Shown: positions 23,892 to 34,899 of the stretch, in pieces
Layout of the letters: each line of letters begins with the position of its first letter
Numbering within the stretch: position 1 is the stretch's first letter
NCBI RefSeq assembly: GCF_000189635.1
Contig: NW_002476322.1
Location: 558,001 to 622,000, forward strand
Origin: Tetrahymena thermophila SB210
Taxonomy: Eukaryota > Ciliophora > Oligohymenophorea > Hymenostomatida > Tetrahymenidae
Length of the DNA: 64,000 nucleotides
Direction: 5' to 3'
Program-made: the position numbers and the translations under genes
Notes under the pieces: generated by a model
Seen by the model: only the letters and a program-made list of their open reading frames with translations
What the model was told of the DNA's origin: nothing
Databases searched by the model: none

Positions 23892-26445
23892 ATGGAACAA
23901 TAAAATAATGATGGCTAAAATAGTTCTCCTATAGGTAGCAGTATCTAGTTAAAGGAAAAGCCTTCTTAATTTTATAAAAGCAAATTCAACTTAGAATAAA
24001 ATAGCAATTCTAATTTACAAATTAATAATTTATAAAATGATCAAAGTGGATAAACAAAGGTTGATAATCACTAAAATAAAATGACTCATTTGTAAATATA
24101 AAAATCAGATAAGATAAACATATAAATTCCTTTATCAGCAATGAGTTAATCTGCAATTCCACATAAAGAAGAAGAGCTTGATATTAAGGTTTTGCAGTGG
24201 ATATATTTCATGTTTTGCTTTATTTCAATTCAAAACAACTTTAATACAGGAGTTATTCCTGCTTCATTGATCCAAATAGAATCAGAGCTGCATTTAACGT
24301 TTAGCTAATAAGCAACTCTTGGTAAATTTATCACAAATTGATTTATAAATAAAATATAGCAACAAACTTTGTTGATTTTTGGCACTTTGCTTTAATTTTG
24401 GAATGTTTAGTTACAAGTTAATAAATTTAAAATTAGAAATTATCAGCAATTTAAATAGATGAATAAATCAATTCGAAATGAATAAAGATAGATAGATATA
24501 AATAATATTAAATTAATTTATTAGTTAATTAATTAATTTCTTACTTTTCTAAATTCTACTTTTAAAAAATGAAAAATTAGGATCATTAGAATATTTAGGT
24601 ATAAGCATAGCTACTTTTATGGTGCCCGTTTCATTAAATAAGTATAATATTAATAAGATTATATCTGTAACTGTTTTCTTTAATGGATTGTTTAGCCTCA
24701 TAATTTCTATTACTTCTAGTATCATACTTATATATGTGTGTAGATTTGGATAGGGTTTCTGTGCAGCCTTTGGATGCATATATGCTCCTATTTGGATCAA
24801 TAATTTCAGTCCTGAAGACAAAACAGCTACTTGGATGGGTTTGATGCAAGCTTAAGGCCCTTTGGGGGTAATGGTTGGGTATGCAATAGCAGGTTTGCTA
24901 ATTACACTGACTGGATATGAAAAGAGTTGGAGAGTTGGATTCGCCATATTATTTGTTTTAACAACAATTACAGCAATTTTCTTTGCATTTTAAGACAATA
25001 AATATGTTGATATTTTATATGAAGAAAAGCGATTATAAGAAAAAGGAAATCCAGCTGGAAGTGCATCAGTTACAAATAGAAGGCGAATTAGAAGTTCTAT
25101 TATTGATAACGAGGTAAATTTTTATATTTATTTAATTATAAATACATAAATAAATCTATTTTTTTATTAGTTTGATTCAGTTTCAGTTGTAAGTAATTCG
25201 TCTTCATATGCTTAAGGGTGTTTAGAAATATTTAAATAGTTCGGAGTAAATTAAATTATATATTTAAAATTTCAATAATTCTTCTATTTTTATTAGCCAA
25301 TTATTCAACATCACATATTTATTTATGTTTGCTGTGGGCTCTGTGTGTTATTCTACATAGTTACAGGAATTCAGTATTGGGCAACAGAATATTTCATTAA
25401 ATTCACAAAAATATAAGATAGTATTGCTATGGCAACTTTTTGTTTTATAGCAATAACTGCTCCTGTAACTGGTGCTCTCTTAGGTGGTAAAATCTCAGAT
25501 TCACTGGTACATTTGCTTTCCAAAAAGCAAACTTAAAAGCTTTTTGATTCTTAAATAATTGTATTCATAAAAAATTTCATAATATAAAGGGTGGTTATAA
25601 AGGCAAAAACAGGATAACAGCATTGAAATTTTGTGTTTCAGTTGGATTAGCAGCCTTCATATTTTCTATACCTATAGGGTAAATCATTTAATATTAAAAT
25701 AATATTTAATAAATTTATTTACAAAAATAGAGATTTAATTATTTTACTAAAATCATAAAGCTCAAAAACTCAATAAATAAATTTATTTTTTATCCTAGTT
25801 ATAATAAAAAATTGAAACAAAAATTTTTCTAAAATAGATATTTATTAGTTAATTTAATTCTTCTTAAAAAATTAAATAACAATAAAAAAATTAAAATGAA
25901 AGAAAAGAAAATGTTTTGATAAAAAGTATTAATTAATTTATGAATTGAAATTACTTATTTAGAAATCCAGAAAAATAATCGTTTTAAATTTGAGAATATT
26001 TATTTATTAATTATTTTTATTAAATTATGTTAGTTATGTAACTGAGTTTTGGCAAGTAGCCTCTCTTGTTTGGTTTTTGCTTGCATTTGGTGGTGCTCTT
26101 ATTCCAAATGGAACAGGAATATGTTTAAGTTGTTTACCTAAGCAATATCACTCAACTTGTAGTTCTTTATCTTAACTTATATATAATGTAGGAGGATACT
26201 TTATGTGTCCTTTAATTTCAGGTACAATTATGGATTTATTTGATGATAAGCTAGAAGGTCTTATATGGGGTTGGAGGAGTGTACTTATTATGGGTATATT
26301 TGGTCCTATATTGTTTGGAAAAGCTCTTTATAATGAGGCCAGAGCTATGGCGGAAGAAGATAATAAAGCTTAAAATGATAAATAACAAAAAGCATTAGGC
26401 TAAGTACAGGGCGAAAAAAGGACTAAGGCATGGAGTGTCTTGTGA
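23892..26445 (+). CDS. Spinster-like major facilitator superfamily transporter
   Basis: Six exons (23892-24321, 24581-25113, 25171-25245, 25297-25506, 25590-25678, 26034-26445) join in phase to 582 residues ending at TGA. A polar Gln/Asn/Ser-rich N-terminus of about 100 residues precedes the membrane part. The membrane part has the MFS layout: a helix with Asn-Thr-Gly-Val-Ile-Pro-Ala, then Leu-Glu-Tyr-Leu-Gly-Ile-Ser, Cys-Arg-Phe-Gly-Gln-Gly-Phe with Tyr-Ala-Pro-Ile-Trp-Ile, and Gly-Pro-Leu-Gly-Val-Met-Val-Gly-Tyr. The second half has Gly-Ala-Leu-Leu-Gly-Gly-Lys-Ile-Ser-Asp, the repeat of the MFS cytoplasmic loop signature. This order is typical of the spinster (SPNS) branch, which moves sphingolipid or lysophospholipid cargo across lysosomal or plasma membranes. 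The substrate here cannot be told from sequence. Introns are short and A/T-rich, the largest 355 nt. Confidence 0.82.
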
Positions 26446-26955
26446 AAATGAATATTAATTAATTAAAAATTTATTCTATATTAATGAGTTTCAATTAGAT
26501 AATTTAGAATTAATTACAATAAAAAATTAATCAGTAATAATTTATTTATTTATTTTTTTTTTGAAATGGTGAACCACCTTATCTTATAATATTAATTTTT
26601 ATATGATAGATTACAAATAAATAATTAATTAATTTTAGATTTCAGATTTCACTTAAATAGTCATGATAACTATTTTTGGAGTTTTTAAAACTAAAATTTC
26701 TACTTTTATATGTTTAATTTAGTAAATAAACTTAATTCAGTGAAAGAAAATAAATCTAAGAGCTAAAAAGGTGTTGTGTATTTATTTGTATTTATTAAAG
26801 GAGCTGATAGGTAAAATTTCAAAAAAAAAATAAATTGCTAACAAATATAAAAGATAACTACAAGAATATAATATTCAAATTGATAAAATAAAAATGATTA
26901 GTTAATTATCATTAAACATGGTTTTTATAATTATTGTTAACCTAATTTTAACATA
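26446..26955. other. Intergenic, A/T-rich
   Basis: 510 nt between the transporter and the RING-protein gene. Only A/T-rich sequence with no recognisable element. Confidence 0.5.
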
Positions 26956-29786
26956 ATGCTAAAATTTAATTACTTCTACTTATCCATTTTAGTAGTAAAT
27001 AACTGTTGATTAATAAAATTTATAATACAAATTATAATTTGATAAGACTTACCAATAAGAAACATTAGTAATTAAGATGAGTTTAGGCTCAGATGCTTAA
27101 TAGACAGGTTTAGTGGCATGCGTTATAGCAAGTTAGTCAGATTTTATTTCTCTTAGCTCAGTCATAAAATACTTACAAACTAATGAATTCGACTCAGACA
27201 AAAAAGGAAGTTTTTAGACCTTTTTTATAGATTATGAAGGATGCTCTATGCAAGATTAAATATAATATATATAAATTAAACCACCTCACTTAAATAATTC
27301 TTACATGTTTTAAATTCTTAATTTATCATAAAGCTATTAAGTATTTTAGGTTGAGATTGATATTTTCTTTTAAAGCAATTCTATTTGTTTAGACCAATGC
27401 TCTATCGATAAATATTAGAACTCCTAAAATACTTGCCATGAATCTCTTTGCCAATGCTCTGATAATTATATTGGCCAAAGATGCCAAGTTCATGTAATTT
27501 AAAATATTTATATTTGCTAAATACTATTTTATTAACTTCAATTTTAATCAAATTAAGGTTAATAAATTTTCTGATGGAGAATAAAATATTTAAGTTGAAG
27601 TAAAAGGATTTTCTTGGGTTTTTTATGAATTAGATTTATTGAAAATTCAAAATGAATATACTCTCACAGTAAATGATCTGAATCAGTAAATAAAATACTC
27701 TATTATTGAATCTGGATTATCAAGTTATTAAGTTCCTAGCCTTTACTAAGGCATCAATGTTATTGATTAAGCAGGAAGCTATAGGTTGTAAAATGATATA
27801 ATATAAGACTATTAAGCATTTGCATCAATCAATAAAAGTCAATAATTGTCTTTCCTTATTTCTTTTTATAACCCAAGTAATCAGACCTTAATGTTTTCCT
27901 TTTAATTTAGCTCATAACTAAATTAGGATGATAGTAGTGATGGTAATTAATAAATAATAACTTAAATTATTTTAGGCTTTGTCCATATATTAAGAAATTT
28001 CAAAGAATTAAGTTATTTTTAATTAAAATAATTTTTTAAATTTAATCATATTAAAAATAAATAAAAATTTTATTTACACACTTGTCAAAGAATAAAATTT
28101 AGAAACTATAGTACTTACAGTTAATTTTTTCAAAATAATATCATTAATTTGTATTTAATTACTTAAAATTTGAAAATAAAATAGAAAAAGTAAAAACGAG
28201 AAACATAATTGTGATTGTAGTTTGTTTAATTGCGAGTGCAGTATCTATACCAATAATATACAGAGTTGTAAACAATTTTTATGCATCAAAATAAGATATA
28301 ATTATACCTTCGTAGCCTGCTCCTGTTTCTCCTTATAATATCCACTTAGTCTAAGCATAACTGTAAAGCAAAAAAACTTTCAAATTTTATTTTTATATTT
28401 CATTAAAAATAGGCAAAAGAAAAATGGGAGTTTAAGTAAAGAACTAATTGAAAAATTCATGCCAGCTGTTTTCTATGCAGATCTTTTAACAAAATATCAA
28501 AATTTGAAAGAATTCAGCGAATGTGTAAATTTTTATTTTAAAATATATTTCTCAAATATAAATTTTTAGATGATTTGTTTGACTGACTTCGAAGAAAGCA
28601 ACCTATGTAGAATGACTGTATGCTATCATTTATTTCATAAGAATTGTTTGGAAAGCTGGTTAGAGCTACAAGATAGCTGCCCTTTTTGCAGAAAGGAGCT
28701 GAATAAATAAACTCTAGAAGAAAATAAACTCTAGTCCTAAGAAAATCCTTATATAAATAGGATAGTTTAATCTTCTAATATTCAAAAGACATTATCATAA
28801 GATAAGAATTAAGAGTATCCTTCATTTAATGATCTAGGAAATAGAAAAAATTCATAACAGTTTAGTGAAAAAAGTAAATAAAAATTATTTATATATATTT
28901 AGTTTCAGATATTAAATAAATTAATTTTATTAAATTTTTCCTGCTTTAGATGAATGATCAATTAAAAATAAGTCTCTTTTAATAGGCTTACATATTCACT
29001 TTTTGTTTTTAATTATAATTAGCTAATTTTACTAGCCAAGAGAATTCTCATTTTTTATCACAATCACCTTCATCAGTATCTAAAAACAATAAAATCGATT
29101 ACAATCAAGCAGATTCAGTTATTTAAGATGAATAGTAAGATAATAATTTTTTTAATGTCAAAAACTGTAACAAAAGTAGTGAAAAAGAATAAGAGAATTG
29201 CAGTTTAAGATAATCTAGAATAAAAATCTCTTTTCTTTAATAACTAGAGGGAGATGAAGTAGGTATATAAAGCAATCCATAATAACTGAATACATTATTT
29301 TGCGAAAATTTTGAAAAAATTAAGTAATAATAGAACAGAATAAGTAGGCTTTCAATAGATAACGAAGAAATAATGATAGAAGAGCCTAGTAAATTAAATG
29401 AAGAAGATAGTTCATGTAAAGCATTCTCAAAAAAAAACAATGAATTTTATATTTAATAAAACTCTAATTAGAATGAATAAAGTTTAATATAAAAATAATC
29501 AATTGAAAGTACTTAATAATCAACTTTCAATAAGTAAATGAGTATATATCAGATTACTTAGCAAGATCATTCCAACCGAATATAAATAAATAAAAGCTTT
29601 AGTTAATTAAATAAGTCTGAACATATATAATAAATCAATCAAAATCAGTAAAGGTTTATTTAGCATTCTGCTTAATTCAATCCTGTTAATAAATAAGCTA
29701 AATAGCTTCTAAATAGTAAAAGTAATTTAGAAATTAGTTAAAGTAAAGAATCTAAACATAGCTAAGATTAGATTATAATTAAATGA
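26956..29786 (+). CDS. Membrane RING-H2 protein with EGF-like ectodomain (probable E3 ubiquitin ligase)
   Basis: Proposed exons: 26956-26994, 27077-27493, 27558-27942, 28185-28362, 28413-28524, 28570-28873, 29023-29786, giving 732 residues. The 39-nt first exon is my inference. It adds a hydrophobic stretch that makes a plausible signal peptide and splices in phase onto the Met codon at 27077, which is the alternative start (719 residues). An extracellular part ends its first exon with an EGF-like cysteine pattern (about residues 117-150, Cys-x-Cys-x-x-Asn-Tyr-x-Gly-x-x-Cys). A transmembrane helix lies near 288-309. A canonical C3H2C3 RING-H2 follows: Cys377, Cys380, Cys395, His397, His400, Cys403, Cys414, Cys417. 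The remaining 300 residues are a polar Ser/Asn/Gln-rich tail. RING-H2 domains recruit E2 enzymes, so a membrane-bound ubiquitin ligase is the likely role. The substrate is unknown. Related multi-exon RING-H2 membrane proteins are abundant in ciliates. Confidence 0.8.
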
Positions 29787-31084
29787 AAATAAAATTTATT
29801 AATTAGCTTATTATTTCATTTATTGTTTTGAGTTTTCAGGATTCTAAGTGTGTCTTGATTCAACATTTTTAATAAATAATTTTATTAATTTTTAATTTAT
29901 TTTCTGAAATTTTTATTTTAATTTATTTTTATTACAATTTTATTTGCAATAAAAAGATATAGCAGAGCTTATATGCTTAAATAAAAAAATGATTATGTTT
30001 ATTAAATATTTAAAAAATGTTTAATTTAAAAGAAATTATATTATTAAATTAATATCTATTTTATATTAAAAAAAAGTAAAAAAAAATAATTTCCAGCATA
30101 TATTTGTAAACAAACACACTACTGAGTTATTTATTGGTTAATTGATTTTGATAAAAAATTTAAAAAGGTCTTTTTCAAGTATACTAATTATTATTCAAGT
30201 TTAGAATTAGACTTAAAAAATATATTGATTAGTTATTTTTATTAAATTCAGATAAATAAATTGATAGTTTGATGGATCAAAATAATTGATTGAGTGATTT
30301 ATGATTATTTGTATATTGTTATAAACATTTAATAAAAGATAGTCAGAAAATATTAAAATGTTATTATTGATCGATTATACATAGAAAATTAATTAGCTTG
30401 GCTTTCATTAATAAATTTAATAAATAAATAAAAGAAAATATGATTTTGTTTGTTATATTAATTATTTGTCAATATTAATGTTAAACAGTAGGCAATTAAA
30501 GGGAAAAAATAGAAATAAAAGCAAGAGAAATAATAATTTTTCTGTTATTTAATTAGTTTTTCTTTGAATTTATTGTTTAAGAAAAAATAAGTATAAAGTT
30601 CTACAAATAATCTGATTCTTTTTGTAATTAAGTGCAAAACTAACTAGCAAGTGGTTCTTCTTTAATACAAAGAAAATTTTCAATCAATTAGCTATAAAAT
30701 TATTATTATTAGGACTACTTAGCAACAAAGTAAATATTTAGCAGCTTTTCTAATTTAATTTTCATCTTGTTTTTCTAACTAAAATATTTTACTTATTTAT
30801 CAATGATCTTTTAATTAACAGAATAGAAATAAATTATTGCAAAGGGTCAATTAAATAAATTAGCAATACAAACCATAAATACATCTTGAAGTATCTAGCT
30901 CTATCTAAATCAAAACGTGGTTTAATAAAATAAAAAAGTACCAAGCTTTAAATTCAAGCCAAGTTAGCAAAAAAATAATTGCTTTTATCCAACTTTTGCT
31001 GATCAATTTGAAGGAAAAAAATAAATAGAGAGAATCTAAAATTTTTAAGTAAAATAGGATAAAGAATTACTCAAAAATTAAAAT
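29787..31084. other. Intergenic, A/T-rich
   Basis: 1.3 kb between the RING gene and the receptor-kinase gene on the same strand. The last 300 nt are slightly less A/T-rich and may be the 5' leader of the downstream gene. No RNA or repeat seen. Confidence 0.5.
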
Positions 31085-33902
31085 ATGACTAGAGGAAGTT
31101 TTGCGAAAAATGCATTATTTTTAATATCTCTTTCTTTACTACACAATAAAGCACAAGGAGATTTTTTAGATTATAACAAAGATAAATTTTATGACTGTAG
31201 CGGAGGAAAAAATTATACAGAAGAATAAGAACAAGATATATTAGTCCTTCCTTACATAGATAGAATTGCATTTCTGATAATACCCCCATTTTCAATGTTT
31301 ATCAGTCTTTTAGTAATTATAATTTTTATAAGATTCAATCAGACAAGATCCTTTCCTGGCTATATTTCGTTTGCCTTAGCATTAACAGATATGGTTTTGA
31401 ATATATCTTATTTTTCGTAAGCCATTTATGTTTTTTCTGAAGGAAATTCTCCTAAAAGCAGTGATGCGTTTTGCTAACTAACAGCTGCATTTGGCGTTAT
31501 AGCTCTTACGTGCTAATACATTTACAATCTCGCCTTCGCAGTAATATTCTAAATAAAGATTAGAAGATCTTTGAAGGGATATACAAACAAGTAATATTAT
31601 TTGCATGCCTTTGTTTTAGTAGTAAGTGTAGTAATATCGATGGTCTCTATGAGCTTGAAGCAGAACGGTTTGAATCTTTTCGGTCTCTGCTCTTTTTCTT
31701 CATCTAATAAAAATACAAGCTTCTTAAATATCATCGTTTTGGTAGCTTTTAACGGTATTTAATGGCATACAGTATATTATTTAAAAAAAGTAGTACCGAA
31801 CATGTAGCTGCGTGAAAACAGCATAAAAATTATCAACCACTACTCCTTATATGTAGTGATGTCGTCTATCACATTCATGATTTTTTTGATCAGTGATTTT
31901 ATTGAAAGTATGAACTGTGGCTATATCAAAGAGCCTGATGTTAATATTTTTATAACAATTGGAAATTTAGCTAGAGTTTTTCTCCCCCTTTTTTAAGGCA
32001 TAATTCGTTTAACTGATCCTGAAATTCGTTAGTATTGTCTCTATATTTTAGCAAAAATGAAGATGATAAGTATGGATCCCGAGCAGCTATAATAATTAGA
32101 AGAAAGATCTAGAGCACAACAAATGAATTAAGATTCATGGGTTGCAGAGTTGTCTAAAGACTTAAGAATTTCCACCGTGTTTACGATGCTTTGCTCTATT
32201 TATCTTGATATTTTGTAATTATTTTTTAAAATAATTTTCATTTTTTTTCCTACTTTTATTTTAATCTTTTATTAATAATCAAAATACAATATGAACTTAA
32301 ATTTTGAAAACATTTTAAATTTTATTTCAGATATGTTTTAATACATTTTCATCTAATTTTTACTTAAGAAAAATAATAAATTTTTAAAAATGCACAAATT
32401 AACCAAAAATTTATGCATTTTCTATAATTATAAAAAAATATTAAAATAAATTTGATCAATTAATCTTCAATTTATATGTTTTTTTCTATTTAAAATAATT
32501 TCAAAAAATCTATTTCTTTCTTTGATATTTTTTAAATATATTTCTTTTAGCATAATTATTCATCAAGCAAAAATATTTTCTATTTATTGATTTTGTATTT
32601 TTTTATTTATTCTTTTTAGATTAGTTCATTTATTCTAATTTATTTTTTTCATAAAAATAAACTTTGATTTTTAATTTAATTTATTTATTTATTTGCTTAA
32701 TTTAAATTTAATGTTTTACATTTTTAGATTTTTTTTTTTTAATTGATATTTTATTTTTTTTGCATTAATTAACTTTATTGAAAATAAAATTTGTTTAGAG
32801 AAGAGGACCAAAAGAATAGCTTAGGCTTTAAAAAGTTATGCATGGAAGATTCATAAGAAATAATTTAAAGAGTTATATCGAATACTGTGGTAAACAGAAG
32901 GTTTAAATTTGATAAATGGAATTTTTAAAAGGATAATTAGAGAAAATAATTCTAGATTGTACCAATTAGAATGACAACTCATTCTCCAATCTTATTTAGA
33001 CACATAAGAGATTTGGATATTGATGTAATTGATTTTTCAAAATCGCTTGATGTAATGAAAAATCAAGACTAATTAATGCAAGCAGTCGGCTAAGCTGACG
33101 GCGGAAGAAGTGGAGAATTCTTCTTCTTCACACATGATAATTAGTTAATTTTGAAAACACTAAAAGAAGAAGAGCTTGTACCTTTCAAAAAGAATCTTTA
33201 TTCCTATGTAGAGTATATGAATCAAAACTAAACTTCTATGATATCTAAAATTTATGGCATGTATTCATTTGAGGCTATAAAGGGAGATAACCAAAGAATA
33301 AATCTTCTTGTTATGAAAAATATTTTGTGCATACCAAGAGAGTAAATAAATTATTCTATTATTTTGTTTTTGAATTTGGATAATTTAAAAAAAGGTACAT
33401 CTTAAGAACTTATGATCTGAAAGGATCGAAATTGGGCAGATAAGTGCTGGTAAATGGTAAAGATTATGAAGAGGCTCTTTTAAGAAAGAGAGTTTTAAAA
33501 GAAAATGAATTCATGAAATACGAAAAAAAAATATATCTTTAAGAGAAAGAAAGTGTGCTTGTAAAATAAATATTAGAAAGAGATAGTTAGTTTTTAGCCA
33601 AGTTACAATATGTTGACTATTCGTTATTAATCTTCAAATTGGATTATAAATAATTTAGATTGGACTAAATATAAACATCTAAACAGCTTTTTTAGTCTTT
33701 TAATTGCATGAAAGATGTCAGAAACAACGGAATTTATTATCATATCGGAATTATAGATTATTTATAGGAATATAATTACAAGAAAAAAATAGAGCATAAG
33801 TTAAAAGAAGTAAGATACGGGATATAAGCTGATGCCTCAATTCAAGAGCCTAATTATTATTCACAAAGATTCATAGAATAAATCGTCAAAAAAATATTTT
33901 GA
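31085..33902 (+). CDS. Seven-transmembrane receptor fused to phosphatidylinositol-phosphate kinase (GPCR-PIPK)
   Basis: Three exons (31085-32214, 32799-33341, 33395-33902) give 726 residues. An N-terminal signal-like hydrophobic segment is followed by a short ectodomain. Seven hydrophobic helices follow at about residues 61-85, 93-118, 131-156, 174-194, 213-235, 254-277 and 287-310. The C-terminal half is a phosphatidylinositol-phosphate kinase. It has a Gly-Arg-Ser-Gly-Glu-Phe-Phe nucleotide loop, Leu-Ile-Leu-Lys-Thr with the ATP-binding Lys, Asp565-Leu-Lys-Gly-Ser, the catalytic-loop signature Asp632-Tyr-Ser-Leu-Leu, Ile-Ile-Asp679 at the metal-binding position, and a C-terminal Pro-Asn-Tyr-Tyr-x-x-Arg-Phe. 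All expected catalytic motifs are present. The fusion corresponds to the GPCR-PIPK class known from Dictyostelium (RpkA) and oomycetes, where a receptor may directly control phosphoinositide synthesis. The ligand and the exact product (PI4P- or PI5P-derived PIP2) are not predictable. The 584-nt intron falls between the receptor and kinase halves. Confidence 0.9.
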
Positions 33903-34899
33903 ACTACTGAATATATCAAACTTTTACAAATAATTACTAAATAATAATATAAATCAATAAATTAACTAACTAACTAATCAACAAAATAATCAAATAAATT
34001 CATTTCCTTATTAATAACCCCTTAAAATATTTTAATAAATCGACTTTAATAAATGTAAATTAATGATTAAGTAATAAAAAATATCTTAAAATAAAATATT
34101 AATATTAATTTTCATTTAAATTACAGATTTTACACTTTGTTCATTATTTTCAATCTAATATATGTATGTATTTGTGATTAAAATTTTCTAAACAATTTAT
34201 TTTCTAATAAAAACAATATTTTTGTTCATTATCCTTTTAAAAATTATAAATATTAATCATTCATTTTTTTTAATTCAAGTGAATTAAAATTAATTAATTA
34301 ATTTAAAAAAAATTTTTTAATTATTTTTAGATATATATTTGCATTCTAAACTTTTTAGATAAGTTTAATTTAATTAAAGATTTATTAAATTTTTAATATT
34401 TTTTTTTTTAAACTTTATGCAAAAATTCATGCAACCTACTGTATATGTGAAATTATTGTATTGTGTATATAAAATAATATTTGTATCGGAAGACTATTTT
34501 TATACAATAAAAATTCATTTTCTAAAAAATTTTTTGGTTAATATATGATTTAACTAATATTTTTTAAAATTTTATTTAGTGAAAAAAGATTAATTTAAAT
34601 AAGCAAGCAATAAACTGATTATCAATTTTTATAAAATTATTTATTTCTTTAAATTTTTTAATGAAAATTGACAATTTTAAAATATTTTGAGAAGGAAAAT
34701 AAATAATATTAAATTATAAATTTTGATTTCTATTTTAGATTAAGCTGTTTAGATAAATTTGTTTCAATTAGAAATTTAAAAGAACTATTTTTGATATTAA
34801 TTGATTTTTAATTGCAATTATTTATTTAGAAGGAATTATAAGTTATCCAAACCATATCTTCATTTATTATTAAAATTAGTTAAATTATACAAATTTAAA
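33903..34899. other. Intergenic, A/T-rich
   Basis: 1 kb between the receptor-kinase gene and the RCC1-repeat gene. It contains a few TAAC repeats near 33960 and otherwise only A/T-rich sequence. Confidence 0.5.

Noticed and set aside
24549..24849. Minus-strand frames opposite the MFS transporter
   Set aside because: They lie exactly opposite a well-supported transporter exon and are shadows of its codons.
28930..29022. Alternative acceptor for the last exon of the RING gene at the TTTAG before 28952
   Set aside because: It would need a phase-0 donor; the upstream exon ends in phase 1, which fits only the acceptor at 29022.
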